This document shows positions 11,244 to 19,400 of a stretch of 64,000 nt of DNA, piece by piece. The position numbers and the translations under genes are program-made. Numbering within the stretch: position 1 is the first letter of the stretch; each line of letters starts with the position of its first letter. Source of the DNA: Acidobacteriota bacterium. GTDB taxonomy: Bacteria > Acidobacteriota > Terriglobia > Terriglobales > SCQP01. The stretch covers positions 1 through 64,000 of the forward strand of contig JAJYIU010000001.1 of NCBI GenBank assembly GCA_021789895.1, read 5' to 3'. The notes beneath the pieces were generated by a model, which was not told where the DNA came from, searched no databases, and saw only the letters and a program-made list of their open reading frames with translations.

Positions 11244-11999
11244 ATGTCTGATGAAGCCACTTCATCTAAGCGGCGCCTCGATCAACTGCTGGTCGAGCGC
11301 GGATTGGCCGAAAGCCGCGAACGCGCCCAGGCGCTGATTCTTGCCGGCCAGGTGCTGGTGGCGGGCGAGCGCCGCGATAAGCCCGGCTGGCGCGCCGCCG
11401 GCGATGTCGAAGTGCGGGTGAAATCGTCCCCGCGCTTCGCCAGCCGCGCCGGCGATAAACTCGCGGCCGCATTGGCGGCTTTTTCCATACCCGCCGCCGG
11501 CCGCGTCTGCCTTGACATCGGCTCCTCCACCGGCGGCTTTACCGATTGCCTGCTCCAGGCCGGCGCCGTCCGCGTGCATGCCGTGGACAGCGGCCGCAAC
11601 CAGATGATTTACCGCCTGCGCCAGGATCCGCGGGTGCGCCTGCGGGAACGCACCAATGCCCGTTACCTGCGCCCGGAACAGATTGGCGAGCCGGTGGACA
11701 TCATCACTCTGGATGTTTCCTTTATCTCCGCCACGTTGCTTTTCCCCGCGCTGCTGCCGCTGCTTCGCCCGGACGGCGATCTGATCGTGCTGGTGAAGCC
11801 CCAGTTCGAGGCCGGGCGCGAAGCCGTGGGCAAAGGCGGCATCGTGCGGGATCCCGAAACGCGCGCGGCCGCGGTCGCGCGCGTCCGCCAGGCGCTGGAG
11901 CAGGCCGGAATGAGCGTCCAGGGGGTCATGCCCAGCCCGGTGTTGGGCGCCGAGGGCAATCAGGAATTTTTACTCTGGGCTCGCCACGACCGCCGCTAG
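11244..11999 (+). CDS. tlyA: TlyA-family rRNA 2'-O-methyltransferase
   Basis: 251 residues. An S4 RNA-binding domain occupies the first 65 residues (RLDQLLVERGLAESRERAQA), followed by an FtsJ-type methyltransferase with CLDIGSSTGGFTDCLLQ as the SAM-binding loop, ITLDVSFISAT and KPQFEAGREAVGKGGIV. TlyA methylates 16S and/or 23S rRNA ribose and influences capreomycin sensitivity; older literature calls it haemolysin A. The ATG at 11244 begins the conserved N-terminus; a TTG 21 bases upstream is also in frame. It converges on argJ with a 9-bp gap. Confidence 0.93.
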   Translation: MSDEATSSKRRLDQLLVERGLAESRERAQALILAGQVLVAGERRDKPGWRAAGDVEVRVKSSPRFASRAGDKLAAALAAFSIPAAGRVCLDIGSSTGGFTDCLLQAGAVRVHAVDSGRNQMIYRLRQDPRVRLRERTNARYLRPEQIGEPVDIITLDVSFISATLLFPALLPLLRPDGDLIVLVKPQFEAGREAVGKGGIVRDPETRAAAVARVRQALEQAGMSVQGVMPSPVLGAEGNQEFLLWARHDRR

Positions 12000-12008
12000 C
12001 TGCATGCT

Positions 12009-13202
12009 TCAGGTGCGGTAGCTGGCGTTAATCTGGATATAGCCTTCGGTTAAATCGCAGGTCCACATCCAGGTGCGCGCGCGGCCCGCGCCCAGTTTCA
12101 CCTTCACCAGCACCTCGTCCCTGTCCAGTTCGCGTTTCATCGCCGCTTCGTCAAACGGGAGCGCGCGCCCGTCGCCGTAAACCCGGGTGCGGTTGAACCA
12201 GACTTCGGCGCGGCCCGGCTGGAAGCGGGCGCCGGAATAGCCCGCGGCGGCCAGAATGCGTCCCCAGTTGGGGTCGGCGCCGGCGAGCGCGGTTTTCACC
12301 AGCGGGGAATGCGCGATGGCGCGCGCCGCAAGCTCGGCATCGGCGGGATTGCGCGCCCCCTCGACTTCGATTCGCACCAGGCGCCGGGCGCCTTCGCCGT
12401 CCCGCACAATGCCTACTGCCAGGGATTGCGCCACCGCCTCGAGTTCCCGCTGGAAGGCGCGCCGCCCGGCCGCGCTCAGCCCTCCGGCCATGCCGCTGGC
12501 CGCCAGCAGCACCGAATCGTTCGTGGATGTATCGCCGTCCACCGTAATCCGGTGGAACGAGGCATTGGCTGCTGGAATCAGTGCCCGGTGCAGCTCGGTG
12601 GGCGTGCATTGGGCGTCGGTGAAGAGAAAAGCCAGCATGGTGGCCATGCGCGGGTGGATCATGCCCGAGCCTTTCGCCATGCCGGCGATGTGAAACCGGC
12701 GCTCGCCGTCGTTGAAGGCGCCGAAGGCGATCTTGCGGCGGGTGTCGGTGGTCAGGATGGCTTGCGCCGCGGCTTCGCCGCCGTCGTCGCGCTGCAGCCA
12801 GCGCGGCAGCGCATCCAGTATCCGCTCGTGCGGCATCGGCACGCCGATGACTCCGGTCGAAGCGACGAAAATCTCCGCCGGCGGGCAGCCCAGGAATTTG
12901 GCCGCCGCCTGGGCGGTGGCGGCAGCCGCCCGCTCGCCCCGCTCGCCGGTGGCGCAGTTGGCATTGCCCGAATTGACCACGATCGCCCGCAGCCATCCGC
13001 CGCTGCGCCGCAGATGATCGCGGCTCAGCCTGACTGGCGCGGCCTGCAGGCGATTGGTCGTAAACAGAGCCGCCGCGGCAAACCGGGCCGGGCTCCAGAT
13101 CACGGCCAGGTCCGGCGCCGACGATTTCAGCCCGCAATGCCCGGCGGCGAAATGAAACCCGTCTGGCCAAGCGTTCTTTTGCGAAGTGACGGTGGCGGAC
13201 AT
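12009..13202 (-). CDS. argJ: Glutamate N-acetyltransferase / amino-acid acetyltransferase (ornithine acetyltransferase)
   Basis: 397 residues. ArgJ recycles the acetyl group from N-acetylornithine to glutamate in arginine synthesis. The family marks are present: GFHFAAGHCGLK at the N-terminus, VVNSGNANCATG, and the self-cleavage site in AKGSGMIHPRMATMLAFL, where autoproteolysis before the Thr of MATML makes alpha and beta chains. TVDGDTSTNDS and PNWGRILAAAGYSG follow. The ATG at 13202 is preferred over an in-frame GTG at 13217. Whether it is mono- or bifunctional cannot be told from sequence. No other arg genes are adjacent. Confidence 0.95.
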   Translation of the reverse strand: MSATVTSQKNAWPDGFHFAAGHCGLKSSAPDLAVIWSPARFAAAALFTTNRLQAAPVRLSRDHLRRSGGWLRAIVVNSGNANCATGERGERAAAATAQAAAKFLGCPPAEIFVASTGVIGVPMPHERILDALPRWLQRDDGGEAAAQAILTTDTRRKIAFGAFNDGERRFHIAGMAKGSGMIHPRMATMLAFLFTDAQCTPTELHRALIPAANASFHRITVDGDTSTNDSVLLAASGMAGGLSAAGRRAFQRELEAVAQSLAVGIVRDGEGARRLVRIEVEGARNPADAELAARAIAHSPLVKTALAGADPNWGRILAAAGYSGARFQPGRAEVWFNRTRVYGDGRALPFDEAAMKRELDRDEVLVKVKLGAGRARTWMWTCDLTEGYIQINASYRT

Positions 13203-13345
13203 AGCGTTTGCGATCACAGCAGGCTGTGTTCTGTATCAGCATAAAGCAGTCCGCGGAGCAGAATGGGCGGAAACAGGAAAAATCTACGGCAGCGCGGGAA
13301 AGTCTAATTTCCAAGCGCCAGCGTGAACAGCCGGCGGCGGCCCGG

Positions 13346-16300
13346 TCACTGCACCGTCAGCGTCAGATTTTGGCTATGAGACAAACTGCCGCTGGCGGCG
13401 GAAATCGTCAGCGTATAGCTGCCGGCGGGAGTGCCGGGCTGGCGGGGCGGCCCGGCGGCGGGCGCGTTGCCGCCATTGCCGCATCCGGCGGCAAACAGCA
13501 GCATTCCCAGCGCCAGTCCCAGCCGCCAGCGCCGCGCCCAGGCGTGGCGCTGGCGGATCGTCCAGAGCAGCATGGCAAGCCAGCCGGCCAGGCCGAGGAT
13601 CCAAGCCGGCGGCCGGCGGCGAGAATGGGGCGCCGGAATGGGCGCGAACGAGCCGGCCGTGGTGGTCACCGCAACATTGAGCGCGGCGCTGGCATTGGAA
13701 GCGAGGTTGACCGTCGCCGGAGAAAGGCTGCAGCTCGACAGTTGCGGCGCTCCGCTGCAACTGAGATTGATGGCCCCGCTGAAACCGCCCAGCGAGGCGA
13801 GCGCCAACTGGTACTGCGCCGCCTGTCCGGCCGTGACGCTGGCCGAAGTCGGAGCATTGGCGTCCGGCCCCAGCGCGAAGTCTTCGCCATCGCCGCTCAG
13901 GTTCAGAAATTGCGGGCTGCCGGGGGCATTGTCGGCCAGCGCCAGCAGACCCGAATTGGTGCCTGCGGTTTGCGGCGTGAAAATCAACTGGAAGCTGCAA
14001 CTCGCTTGCGCTGCCAGGCTGGACGGGCAATTGTTGGTCTGCGTAAAAGGACCGCTGATGTCCATGTTCGCAATCTGCAAATCGGCGCCCCCGGTGTTGG
14101 TCAAGACGACATTCACCGCGGGAGCGCTCGAGCCCAGCGTTACTGCGGGAAAGGCGGGCGCGGCCGGGTTGAAACTGGCCAGCGGCGAAAGCACGCCCGT
14201 GCCGTTGAGCGGCAGCCATTGGGTGCCGGCATTGCCGGTCACGATCAAGCGGCTGGTCTGGCTCCCCAGATCGTCGGGGGTGAAGCTGACGTTGATGGTG
14301 CAGCTCGCTTGCGGCGCCAGCGCCGCCGGACAGTCGTTATTTTCGGTAAAGTCGCCGCCCGCCATCGTGCTGATCGAGCTGATCGTCAGCGGCGCGTCGC
14401 CGGTGTTGGTCAGAATCGCCATCAGCGGAGCGCTGGTCGAGTTGATTGCCTGTTCGGGAAAGCTCAAGACGACGGGCGCAAACTGCGCCAGCGGCATCAC
14501 CAGCCCGGTAATCTCCGCCAGCCAGGCATCGCCTCCGGCGGTGCAGTTGCTGCAGGCTGGTTGCAGCGCATTCTCGCCGGGAAAGTTGAGCGAATCGGTG
14601 GCGCCGGCCAGCCAGGCATTGCCGTTGGCATCGAGCGCCAGCCCGGCGGCGGCATCATTGCCGCTGCCGCCGAGATAGCTGGAAAACATCCAGGCCGTCA
14701 GGGCGGCGTTCGCCTTCGCCAGAAAAGCGTCCGAAGCCGATCCGGCGCCCAGGTTGAGATGGGATTGGATCGGATCGGCGAGAGGAAAATCGGGCGAAAA
14801 CGTGACCCCGGCCAGCAGCGGCTCGCCGAGAGCATTGACGGCCAGCGCGGTGGCGGCATCGCCGCTTCGGCCGCCGAGGTAAGTGGAAAAAAGCAGCGTT
14901 GAGAGTGAGCCGTCGAATTCCGCCAGCCAGGCATTGGAGCCGCTGCCCAGCTCACAGGCGGGACAGGCCGGCTGCAGTGGGTTTTGGAGGGGGAAGTCGG
15001 TCGAAAGCGTCTTGCCGGCAGCGAATAGATTGCCGTTTTGTGGGTTCAGCGCGAGGGCGTCGGCGCGGTCCCAGCCGCTGCCGCCGAAATAAGTGCTGGC
15101 CACGAGCGCTGCCCCGCCGGCGGCCAGATGCGCCAGGAAAGCATCCGCTTGCGGCGACGGCAACTGGCAGCCGCCGCAAGTGTGCTGCAGCGCTGCCAGG
15201 GTGGGGAAATCGGGGGAGAGCGTCCAGCCGGCGACATAAATATCGCCCTTGGGGCCGATTGCCAGCGCCCGCGCCCGGTCTTCGCCGCTGCCCCCGAGAT
15301 AGCTGCTAAACAACAGCTTGCCGCCCGGCGCGATGGCGGCCAGAAAGGCATCGCTTTTCCCGGAGGAGCAACTGGAGCAGGCGGATTGCAGCGGCTGTTG
15401 CAGCACCAGATCGGGGGAGAGCGTCCAGCCCGCCAGCCAGGCATTGCCGGAAGCATCCAGGGCTAGCGCCGTGATGTGATCGTCGGCGCTGCCGCCGAAA
15501 TAAGTGCTGGCCAACAGCCGGCTGCCATCCGGGCTCAGTTCAGACAAAAAGCCGTCGCCGCTATCCGTGGTGCACTGGTCGCAATGCGCCGAGACCGGCT
15601 GCAGCGTCGGAAAATCGGCGGCCGTGGTCCGTCCGGCGACAAAGATATTGCCGCTGGCATCGAGCGCCAGGGCCGCCGGCGTGGTGGCGCCGCTGCCGCC
15701 CAGGAAGGTGGCAAAGATGAGGCGGGTGGCGCCGGGGCTGAATTTGGCGACAAAGCCGGCCGGCTCGCCCTGGGTGCAGGCGCTGCCGCAGGCGCCGTTC
15801 AGCGGCGACAGCAGCGGGAAGTCGCTGGAACTGGTGGAACCGGTGACATAGACGTTGCCGGCGGCATCGAGTGCGATCGCGGTGGCGGCATCCGCCGCGC
15901 TGCCGCCCAGATAACTGCCATAGGCCAGTGTGGGGTCAATCAGCAGCGCTCCCCGCCGCCAGCCCCGCACCCAGAAACTCACCCGGCGCCCATGCCGGCA
16001 GCGATAGCCGCCGCGCAGCCGCCGCCGGCGGCCGCGCCAGAGTTCGAAAAAACGCGGCCGGCGCCAGCGCAACTCGCCCTCCGGCAGGCGAAAGCGCAAC
16101 TCGCCGCCGGCCTCCAGCCGCGCCCTCGCGCCCCGCAGTTGCAGACGCAGCCGTGACAATCGGCTGCCGGGCGCAAGCTGAAAGCACAACTCCAGCCCGC
16201 CGCCCGCATCCTGCCGCATCCAGCCGCGGATGCCGGCATAGAGCTGGCGCCACTCGATCGCGGCATAACGGGGGACTCCTTGCCGCCAGTGCTGCGGCTG

Positions 16301-16651
16301 GGCGCCGATCAGATAATTGAGCCGGCCGCGCAGCCGCCCGCGCGCTTGCGGCTTTCCCGGCAGCGCATGGGAAAAGACGATGCCGATCTGGTGGCGTCCC
16401 TTGCGCAGCACGAAAGAGCGGTCTTTGATTTCTACCCTCAAGCCGGCGAGCGCGCCGGCAAATCGCACCCCGGCGCGATTGGGCGCCGCAGGTTGAAATG
16501 CCTCCAGGCGGGCGCGCCATGAGGGCCAGGGCTTTGCCAATGCCGGCAGACTCAAACCCGCGGCGCAGGCTGTCAGCAGCAGCAGGACTGGAGCTCTCCC
16601 GCGCCGGCTTTGACCGCGGGCTGGTGAGAATGGAAACGCAGGTAGGCGCAC
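13346..16651 (-). CDS. Secreted SBBP-repeat beta-propeller protein with choice-of-anchor D domains
   Basis: 1101 residues. A signal peptide is visible (LLLLTACAAGLSLPALA, cleavage near residue 39). Residues about 50-230 form the N-terminal domain usually found with SBBP proteins, ending in LLIDPTLAYGSYLGGS. Then come seven SBBP repeats of about 55-70 residues, each with YLGG or YFGG, ALDASGNxxVAG and an SxDFP motif. Two HYDIN/ASH-like domains follow (about 735-920; LAPQASCTINVSFTPDD and its copy), then an Ig-like domain, two hydrophobic segments near 1015-1065 and a short Ser/Thr tail. The GTG start at 16651 is the longest plausible one. The function is unknown; the fold suggests an extracellular surface scaffold. 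The C-terminal hydrophobic pair may anchor it. Confidence 0.85.
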   Translation of the reverse strand: MRLPAFPFSPARGQSRRGRAPVLLLLTACAAGLSLPALAKPWPSWRARLEAFQPAAPNRAGVRFAGALAGLRVEIKDRSFVLRKGRHQIGIVFSHALPGKPQARGRLRGRLNYLIGAQPQHWRQGVPRYAAIEWRQLYAGIRGWMRQDAGGGLELCFQLAPGSRLSRLRLQLRGARARLEAGGELRFRLPEGELRWRRPRFFELWRGRRRRLRGGYRCRHGRRVSFWVRGWRRGALLIDPTLAYGSYLGGSAADAATAIALDAAGNVYVTGSTSSSDFPLLSPLNGACGSACTQGEPAGFVAKFSPGATRLIFATFLGGSGATTPAALALDASGNIFVAGRTTAADFPTLQPVSAHCDQCTTDSGDGFLSELSPDGSRLLASTYFGGSADDHITALALDASGNAWLAGWTLSPDLVLQQPLQSACSSCSSGKSDAFLAAIAPGGKLLFSSYLGGSGEDRARALAIGPKGDIYVAGWTLSPDFPTLAALQHTCGGCQLPSPQADAFLAHLAAGGAALVASTYFGGSGWDRADALALNPQNGNLFAAGKTLSTDFPLQNPLQPACPACELGSGSNAWLAEFDGSLSTLLFSTYLGGRSGDAATALAVNALGEPLLAGVTFSPDFPLADPIQSHLNLGAGSASDAFLAKANAALTAWMFSSYLGGSGNDAAAGLALDANGNAWLAGATDSLNFPGENALQPACSNCTAGGDAWLAEITGLVMPLAQFAPVVLSFPEQAINSTSAPLMAILTNTGDAPLTISSISTMAGGDFTENNDCPAALAPQASCTINVSFTPDDLGSQTSRLIVTGNAGTQWLPLNGTGVLSPLASFNPAAPAFPAVTLGSSAPAVNVVLTNTGGADLQIANMDISGPFTQTNNCPSSLAAQASCSFQLIFTPQTAGTNSGLLALADNAPGSPQFLNLSGDGEDFALGPDANAPTSASVTAGQAAQYQLALASLGGFSGAINLSCSGAPQLSSCSLSPATVNLASNASAALNVAVTTTAGSFAPIPAPHSRRRPPAWILGLAGWLAMLLWTIRQRHAWARRWRLGLALGMLLFAAGCGNGGNAPAAGPPRQPGTPAGSYTLTISAASGSLSHSQNLTLTVQ

Positions 16652-16808
16652 GCTTTCATTGGAAGGTAGAGCGGCTTATGCTGCTTTGGTTTTAGGCCGA
16701 AAAAAGCATTTTCTAAATTTCAAAATAGTTGTTTCCGGGTCCGGGGAAAAAGCGCGGTGCCAAAATGGCATTCGCGCCCGATACAAGTCGCGGCGGGGCG
16801 CCATACAC
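16652..16808. promoter_or_regulatory. Intergenic promoter region of the SBBP gene
   Basis: 157 bp, A+T-rich, between two minus-strand genes. On the minus strand it contains TTGAAA followed by A/T-rich sequence, a plausible promoter for the SBBP gene. Nothing else is recognisable. Confidence 0.35.
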
Positions 16809-17894
16809 TCAACGCTGGATTCGCGCCGAGCCTCCGCTGGCCATCTGTTTTACCTGTTCGAGCGTCGCCATGGTGGTGTCGCCGGGAAAAGTGGTCAGCA
16901 GCGCGCCATGGGCCCAGCCCAAACGCACCGCGGTTTCCGGCTCGGCGCGGGTTAGCAGGCCATAAAACAACCCGGCAGCGAAGCCGTCGCCGCCGCCAAC
17001 GCGGTCGAGTACGTCCAGCTCGCAGGTCGGCGCGATATAGCTTTGGCCTTGAATCCAGGCGACCGCGCTCCAGCTATGGCGGTTGCTGGAGTGCACCTCG
17101 CGCAGCGTGGTGGCCAGCACCTGGAGGCGGGGGAATTGCCGGCGCACGGTTTCGATCAGTTCAAGAAATCCGCGGGGGTCGAGCGCGCCGGAGGATGCCG
17201 CCGCCGGCCCGCCCAGGCCGAGCGCCTGCTGCAGGTCTTCCTCATTGCCGACCAGCACATCGCAGAGCTCCACGATCCGGCGCAAGACCTTCTGCGCCCG
17301 CTCCCGGCCGCCGGCCCGGCGCCAGAGCTTTTCACGGTAATTCAGGTCGAAGGAGACGACCGCGCCGGCCGCGCGCGCCGCCTGAAACAGTTCCAGGATC
17401 AGCTCCGAGGTGGTGGGCGAGAGGGCGGCATAAATTCCGCCGCTGTGCACCCAGCGCACGCCGCGGGCGAAAATCGCCGCCCAGTCGAAATCGCCTGGCT
17501 TCAAGCCGGCGGCGGCTTCGTTGGCGCGGTTGTAAAAGACCACCGGCGGACGCACGCCCTGGCCGCGATCGCTATAAACCATGGCCAGGTTGGGGCCGGT
17601 GGCGCCGTCATGGTCGAACCATTTATAAAACGGCTGCACGCCCATGGCGCGGACGCGCTCGTCGGCCAGGTCGCCGATCGGGTAGCGCACCATGGCGGTG
17701 GCGATGCCGGTGCGTAATTTGAAGCAGTCGGCCAGATTGGCGGCAACGTTAAATTCGCCGCCGCTGATATGTATATGGCAACTGCCCGCCTTGCGGAAGG
17801 GAATCACGCCCGGATCGAGACGGTGCACCAGCGCGCCCAGGGAGAGGAAATCGAGCTCCGCTGAGGCGGGAAACGACAGACCGGATTGCGTCAT
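16809..17894 (-). CDS. PfkB-family sugar kinase, probably 2-keto-3-deoxygluconate kinase
   Basis: 361 residues. The ribokinase fold is marked by ISGGEFNVAANLA (N-terminal sugar-binding glycines), FDLNYREKLW in the middle and the catalytic anion hole with base in DRVGGGDGFAAGLFYGLL. The pattern and length are closest to 2-dehydro-3-deoxygluconokinases, which phosphorylate KDG in hexuronate and Entner-Doudoroff-like catabolism; fructokinase or another PfkB specificity is possible. No uronate genes are adjacent. On the minus strand TACAAT lies 22 bases before the start, giving a short conventional leader. Confidence 0.8.
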   Translation of the reverse strand: MTQSGLSFPASAELDFLSLGALVHRLDPGVIPFRKAGSCHIHISGGEFNVAANLADCFKLRTGIATAMVRYPIGDLADERVRAMGVQPFYKWFDHDGATGPNLAMVYSDRGQGVRPPVVFYNRANEAAAGLKPGDFDWAAIFARGVRWVHSGGIYAALSPTTSELILELFQAARAAGAVVSFDLNYREKLWRRAGGRERAQKVLRRIVELCDVLVGNEEDLQQALGLGGPAAASSGALDPRGFLELIETVRRQFPRLQVLATTLREVHSSNRHSWSAVAWIQGQSYIAPTCELDVLDRVGGGDGFAAGLFYGLLTRAEPETAVRLGWAHGALLTTFPGDTTMATLEQVKQMASGGSARIQR

Positions 17895-17951
17895 GGGTGG
17901 CCGACCAAGCTCGATTGTACGCCATGCGACTGCGGCGCCGGAGCGAGGGCG

Positions 17952-18539
17952 TCAGCGCCCGGTGGCGGCGGTGCGTACGAGCGCGGCGCGGGCGGCGGCT
18001 TCGCCGGCAAAGACTTCCGCTTGCCAGCCGCGCGCGCGCGCGGCGGCAACGTATTCGGGGATGTCGTCCAGGTAAAAAATTCCGTCCGCTCTGCCCGCCG
18101 CCCGGCTTTCGACCGCGGCAAAGATGGCCGGTTCGGGCTTCACCGCGCCGATTTCGTAGGAGAGCACGTGAAAATCCATCTCGCGCAGAAACGGGTGCTG
18201 GCGCTGCAGGTATTGAAAATGAATGGCATTGGTATTCGAGAGCAGCCCCAGGCGGTAGTGCCGGCGCAGGCTAAGCAGCCATTCCGGGTCCACTTGCGGG
18301 CGCGTATCGAAGACCGAACACCACCAGCGGTTGAAGGCGGCCTCATCCGCCGGCAAGGCCAGGTCCGCGCCGGGCAGGGCGCAGAGCCGCTGCCGGAATT
18401 CCGCCGGGCTGAGCTTGCCGGTCTCGAAGAGCAGCAGCAGCGGCATGACCGTTTCATCCACGGTCAGCAAGGGATCCAGGCGGGTAAAATCGAAGCCCAC
18501 CAGAGTGCGGCCCAGATCGAAAACTACGGTGTGCAGCAA
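17952..18539 (-). CDS. HAD-superfamily phosphatase (YihX/DLGN-type)
   Basis: 195 residues. The HAD motifs are FDLGRTLV (motif I, nucleophile Asp with Gly at +2, as in the YihX-like subgroup), GLLSNTNAIH (motif II) and VKPEPAIF plus FYLDDIPEYV (motifs III and IV). A helical cap fills residues 15-90. Such enzymes dephosphorylate small metabolites, for example sugar phosphates; the substrate is unknown. The start is TTG at 18539, supported by AGGAA 8 bases upstream. It lies 57 bp upstream of the sugar kinase and may be co-transcribed with it. Confidence 0.82.
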   Translation of the reverse strand: MLHTVVFDLGRTLVGFDFTRLDPLLTVDETVMPLLLLFETGKLSPAEFRQRLCALPGADLALPADEAAFNRWWCSVFDTRPQVDPEWLLSLRRHYRLGLLSNTNAIHFQYLQRQHPFLREMDFHVLSYEIGAVKPEPAIFAAVESRAAGRADGIFYLDDIPEYVAAARARGWQAEVFAGEAAARAALVRTAATGR

Positions 18540-18603
18540 AAATAATTCCTGTAACGCGAAGGGAATGAATCGGACGGCTGCTTAAATTTTAATGCGGCCG
18601 CGC

Positions 18604-18645
18604 CGAAAAACAAATCACCCTTCCGGCCGCGTGGACGGAAGGGTG
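18604..18645 (-). terminator. Intrinsic terminator after the zinc-ribbon gene
   Basis: A perfect 10-bp stem (cacccttccg at 18616-18625 with cggaagggtg at 18636-18645, 10-base loop) is followed on the minus strand by ATTTGTTTTT. It lies 30 bases after the stop of the zinc-ribbon gene and separates it from the HAD gene. Confidence 0.85.
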
Positions 18646-18675
18646 AAGATGAAAAGTCTCGAACTATAACCAAAC

Positions 18676-18897
18676 TCAGGCAGCGCGGCGACCACTTTTG
18701 CTCTGCTCGGGATCGGGCAAGAGTTCGAGCACGTAGCCAGCATCCAAGGATGCGTGGCAACGGGTGCATTTTTGGCCGGGCATCACGCGCAGGCGGGAAC
18801 GCCCAAGCCGCACTTCTGGAATCGCCAGCCCTTCCACCGTCCGGGTGCACATCGGACAATGAATGCGGGCCTTCAATCCATCCATTACTGCCGGCAT
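18676..18897 (-). CDS. Small zinc-ribbon protein, unknown function
   Basis: 73 residues. Two CxxC knuckles (CPMC near residue 17 and CTRC near 44) flank a short basic stretch with VRLGRSRLRVMPGQ, a compact zinc ribbon. A hydrophilic tail ends in KSGRRAA. The ATG at 18897 is preferred because it is preceded by AAAGGAGGTGA, an almost perfect anti-16S match with 8-base spacing; a GTG at 18906 would overlap that site. The gene has its own promoter, a structured leader of about 210 bases and an intrinsic terminator, so it is a monocistronic, apparently highly expressed unit. Family unknown. Confidence 0.75.
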   Translation of the reverse strand: MPAVMDGLKARIHCPMCTRTVEGLAIPEVRLGRSRLRVMPGQKCTRCHASLDAGYVLELLPDPEQSKSGRRAA

Positions 18898-19110
18898 ACG
18901 GCTCACCTCCTTTCAAGTCGAAATGATTGCTACTTTCTACGCCTGAACGGCTGCGCTCAAACGTATTGCAACTAAAATTCCATTCGTGCCATTGGACGCC
19001 GATGCCCCCCTAAAAGTTTCAGGACCTTGCCTGAAACTTCTAAGTTCCTGATTTTCTTAAGGAACCCTGGGTCCGGCTGCCCCAGGAAGAGGGGCAGGCA
19101 TCCGCTAAAA
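18898..19110 (-). promoter_or_regulatory. Structured 5' leader of the zinc-ribbon gene
   Basis: On the minus strand the region between promoter and start holds three hairpins: 19077-19083/19091-19097 (7 bp), 19044-19049/19060-19065 (6 bp) and 19014-19023/19030-19039 (10 bp, 6-base loop). Bases 19066-19071 can instead pair with 19081-19086, which would break the first hairpin. No Rfam class is recognised by eye. Confidence 0.45.
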
Positions 19111-19117
19111 AAAAGAA

Positions 19118-19146
19118 AAGATAGCCGAAAGCCGCCAGAATTGCAA
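19118..19146 (-). promoter_or_regulatory. Sigma-70-type promoter for the zinc-ribbon gene
   Basis: Minus strand: -35 TTGCAA (19141-19146), a 17-base spacer and -10 TATCTT (19118-19123). Each box matches consensus at four of six positions. Predicted transcription start is near 19111. Confidence 0.5.
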
Positions 19147-19199
19147 GCCATATGGGCACTCTTTACCTGTTAACCACCGTAATACCTAGCCTTTTGACG

Positions 19200-19400
19200 C
19201 ACTGGCGTGGGATTACGCGCAGACGGGCTGTCCCCGGCAGTCAGGTCGCAAAACTGCGAAACAAAATTCATAGTTTTTCCGGTGGCGGGCCCGGCAATGC
19301 GCCCTAAACTGTTTTGTCCGTCCGCCTGTAAGACAGGAACCAGGGGGCAACGGTTTGCCGCCCCGCGTATTTTTTTTATCCACTGCACCTGGAGAGTCCC
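19200..19400 (+). promoter_or_regulatory. Possible attenuating leader of the acyl-CoA dehydrogenase gene
   Basis: A 5-bp hairpin with a 3-base loop (19325-19337) lies just before a terminator-like hairpin (19343-19363) and a run of T (19370-19377). The ribosome site GGAGAG follows before the ATG at 19401. The G-rich arm of the terminator can also pair imperfectly with gcgccct at 19299-19305. The promoter is not evident and no known riboswitch consensus fits. Confidence 0.35.
19343..19377 (+). terminator. Terminator-like hairpin in the leader, 23 bases before ATG
   Basis: Stem ggg+ggcaa (19343-19350) with ttgcc-g-ccc (19355-19363), one bulged G and loop cggt, then cgcg and TATTTTTTTT. The 4-base gap before the T-run weakens it. 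No plus-strand gene lies upstream, so if real it would act on the acyl-CoA dehydrogenase transcript itself. Confidence 0.45.

Noticed and set aside
19200-19375. Possible ZTP or cobalamin riboswitch before acyl-CoA dehydrogenase
   Set aside because: Short matches such as actggcg and ccgcctg exist, but the conserved cores and their order do not fit either class.
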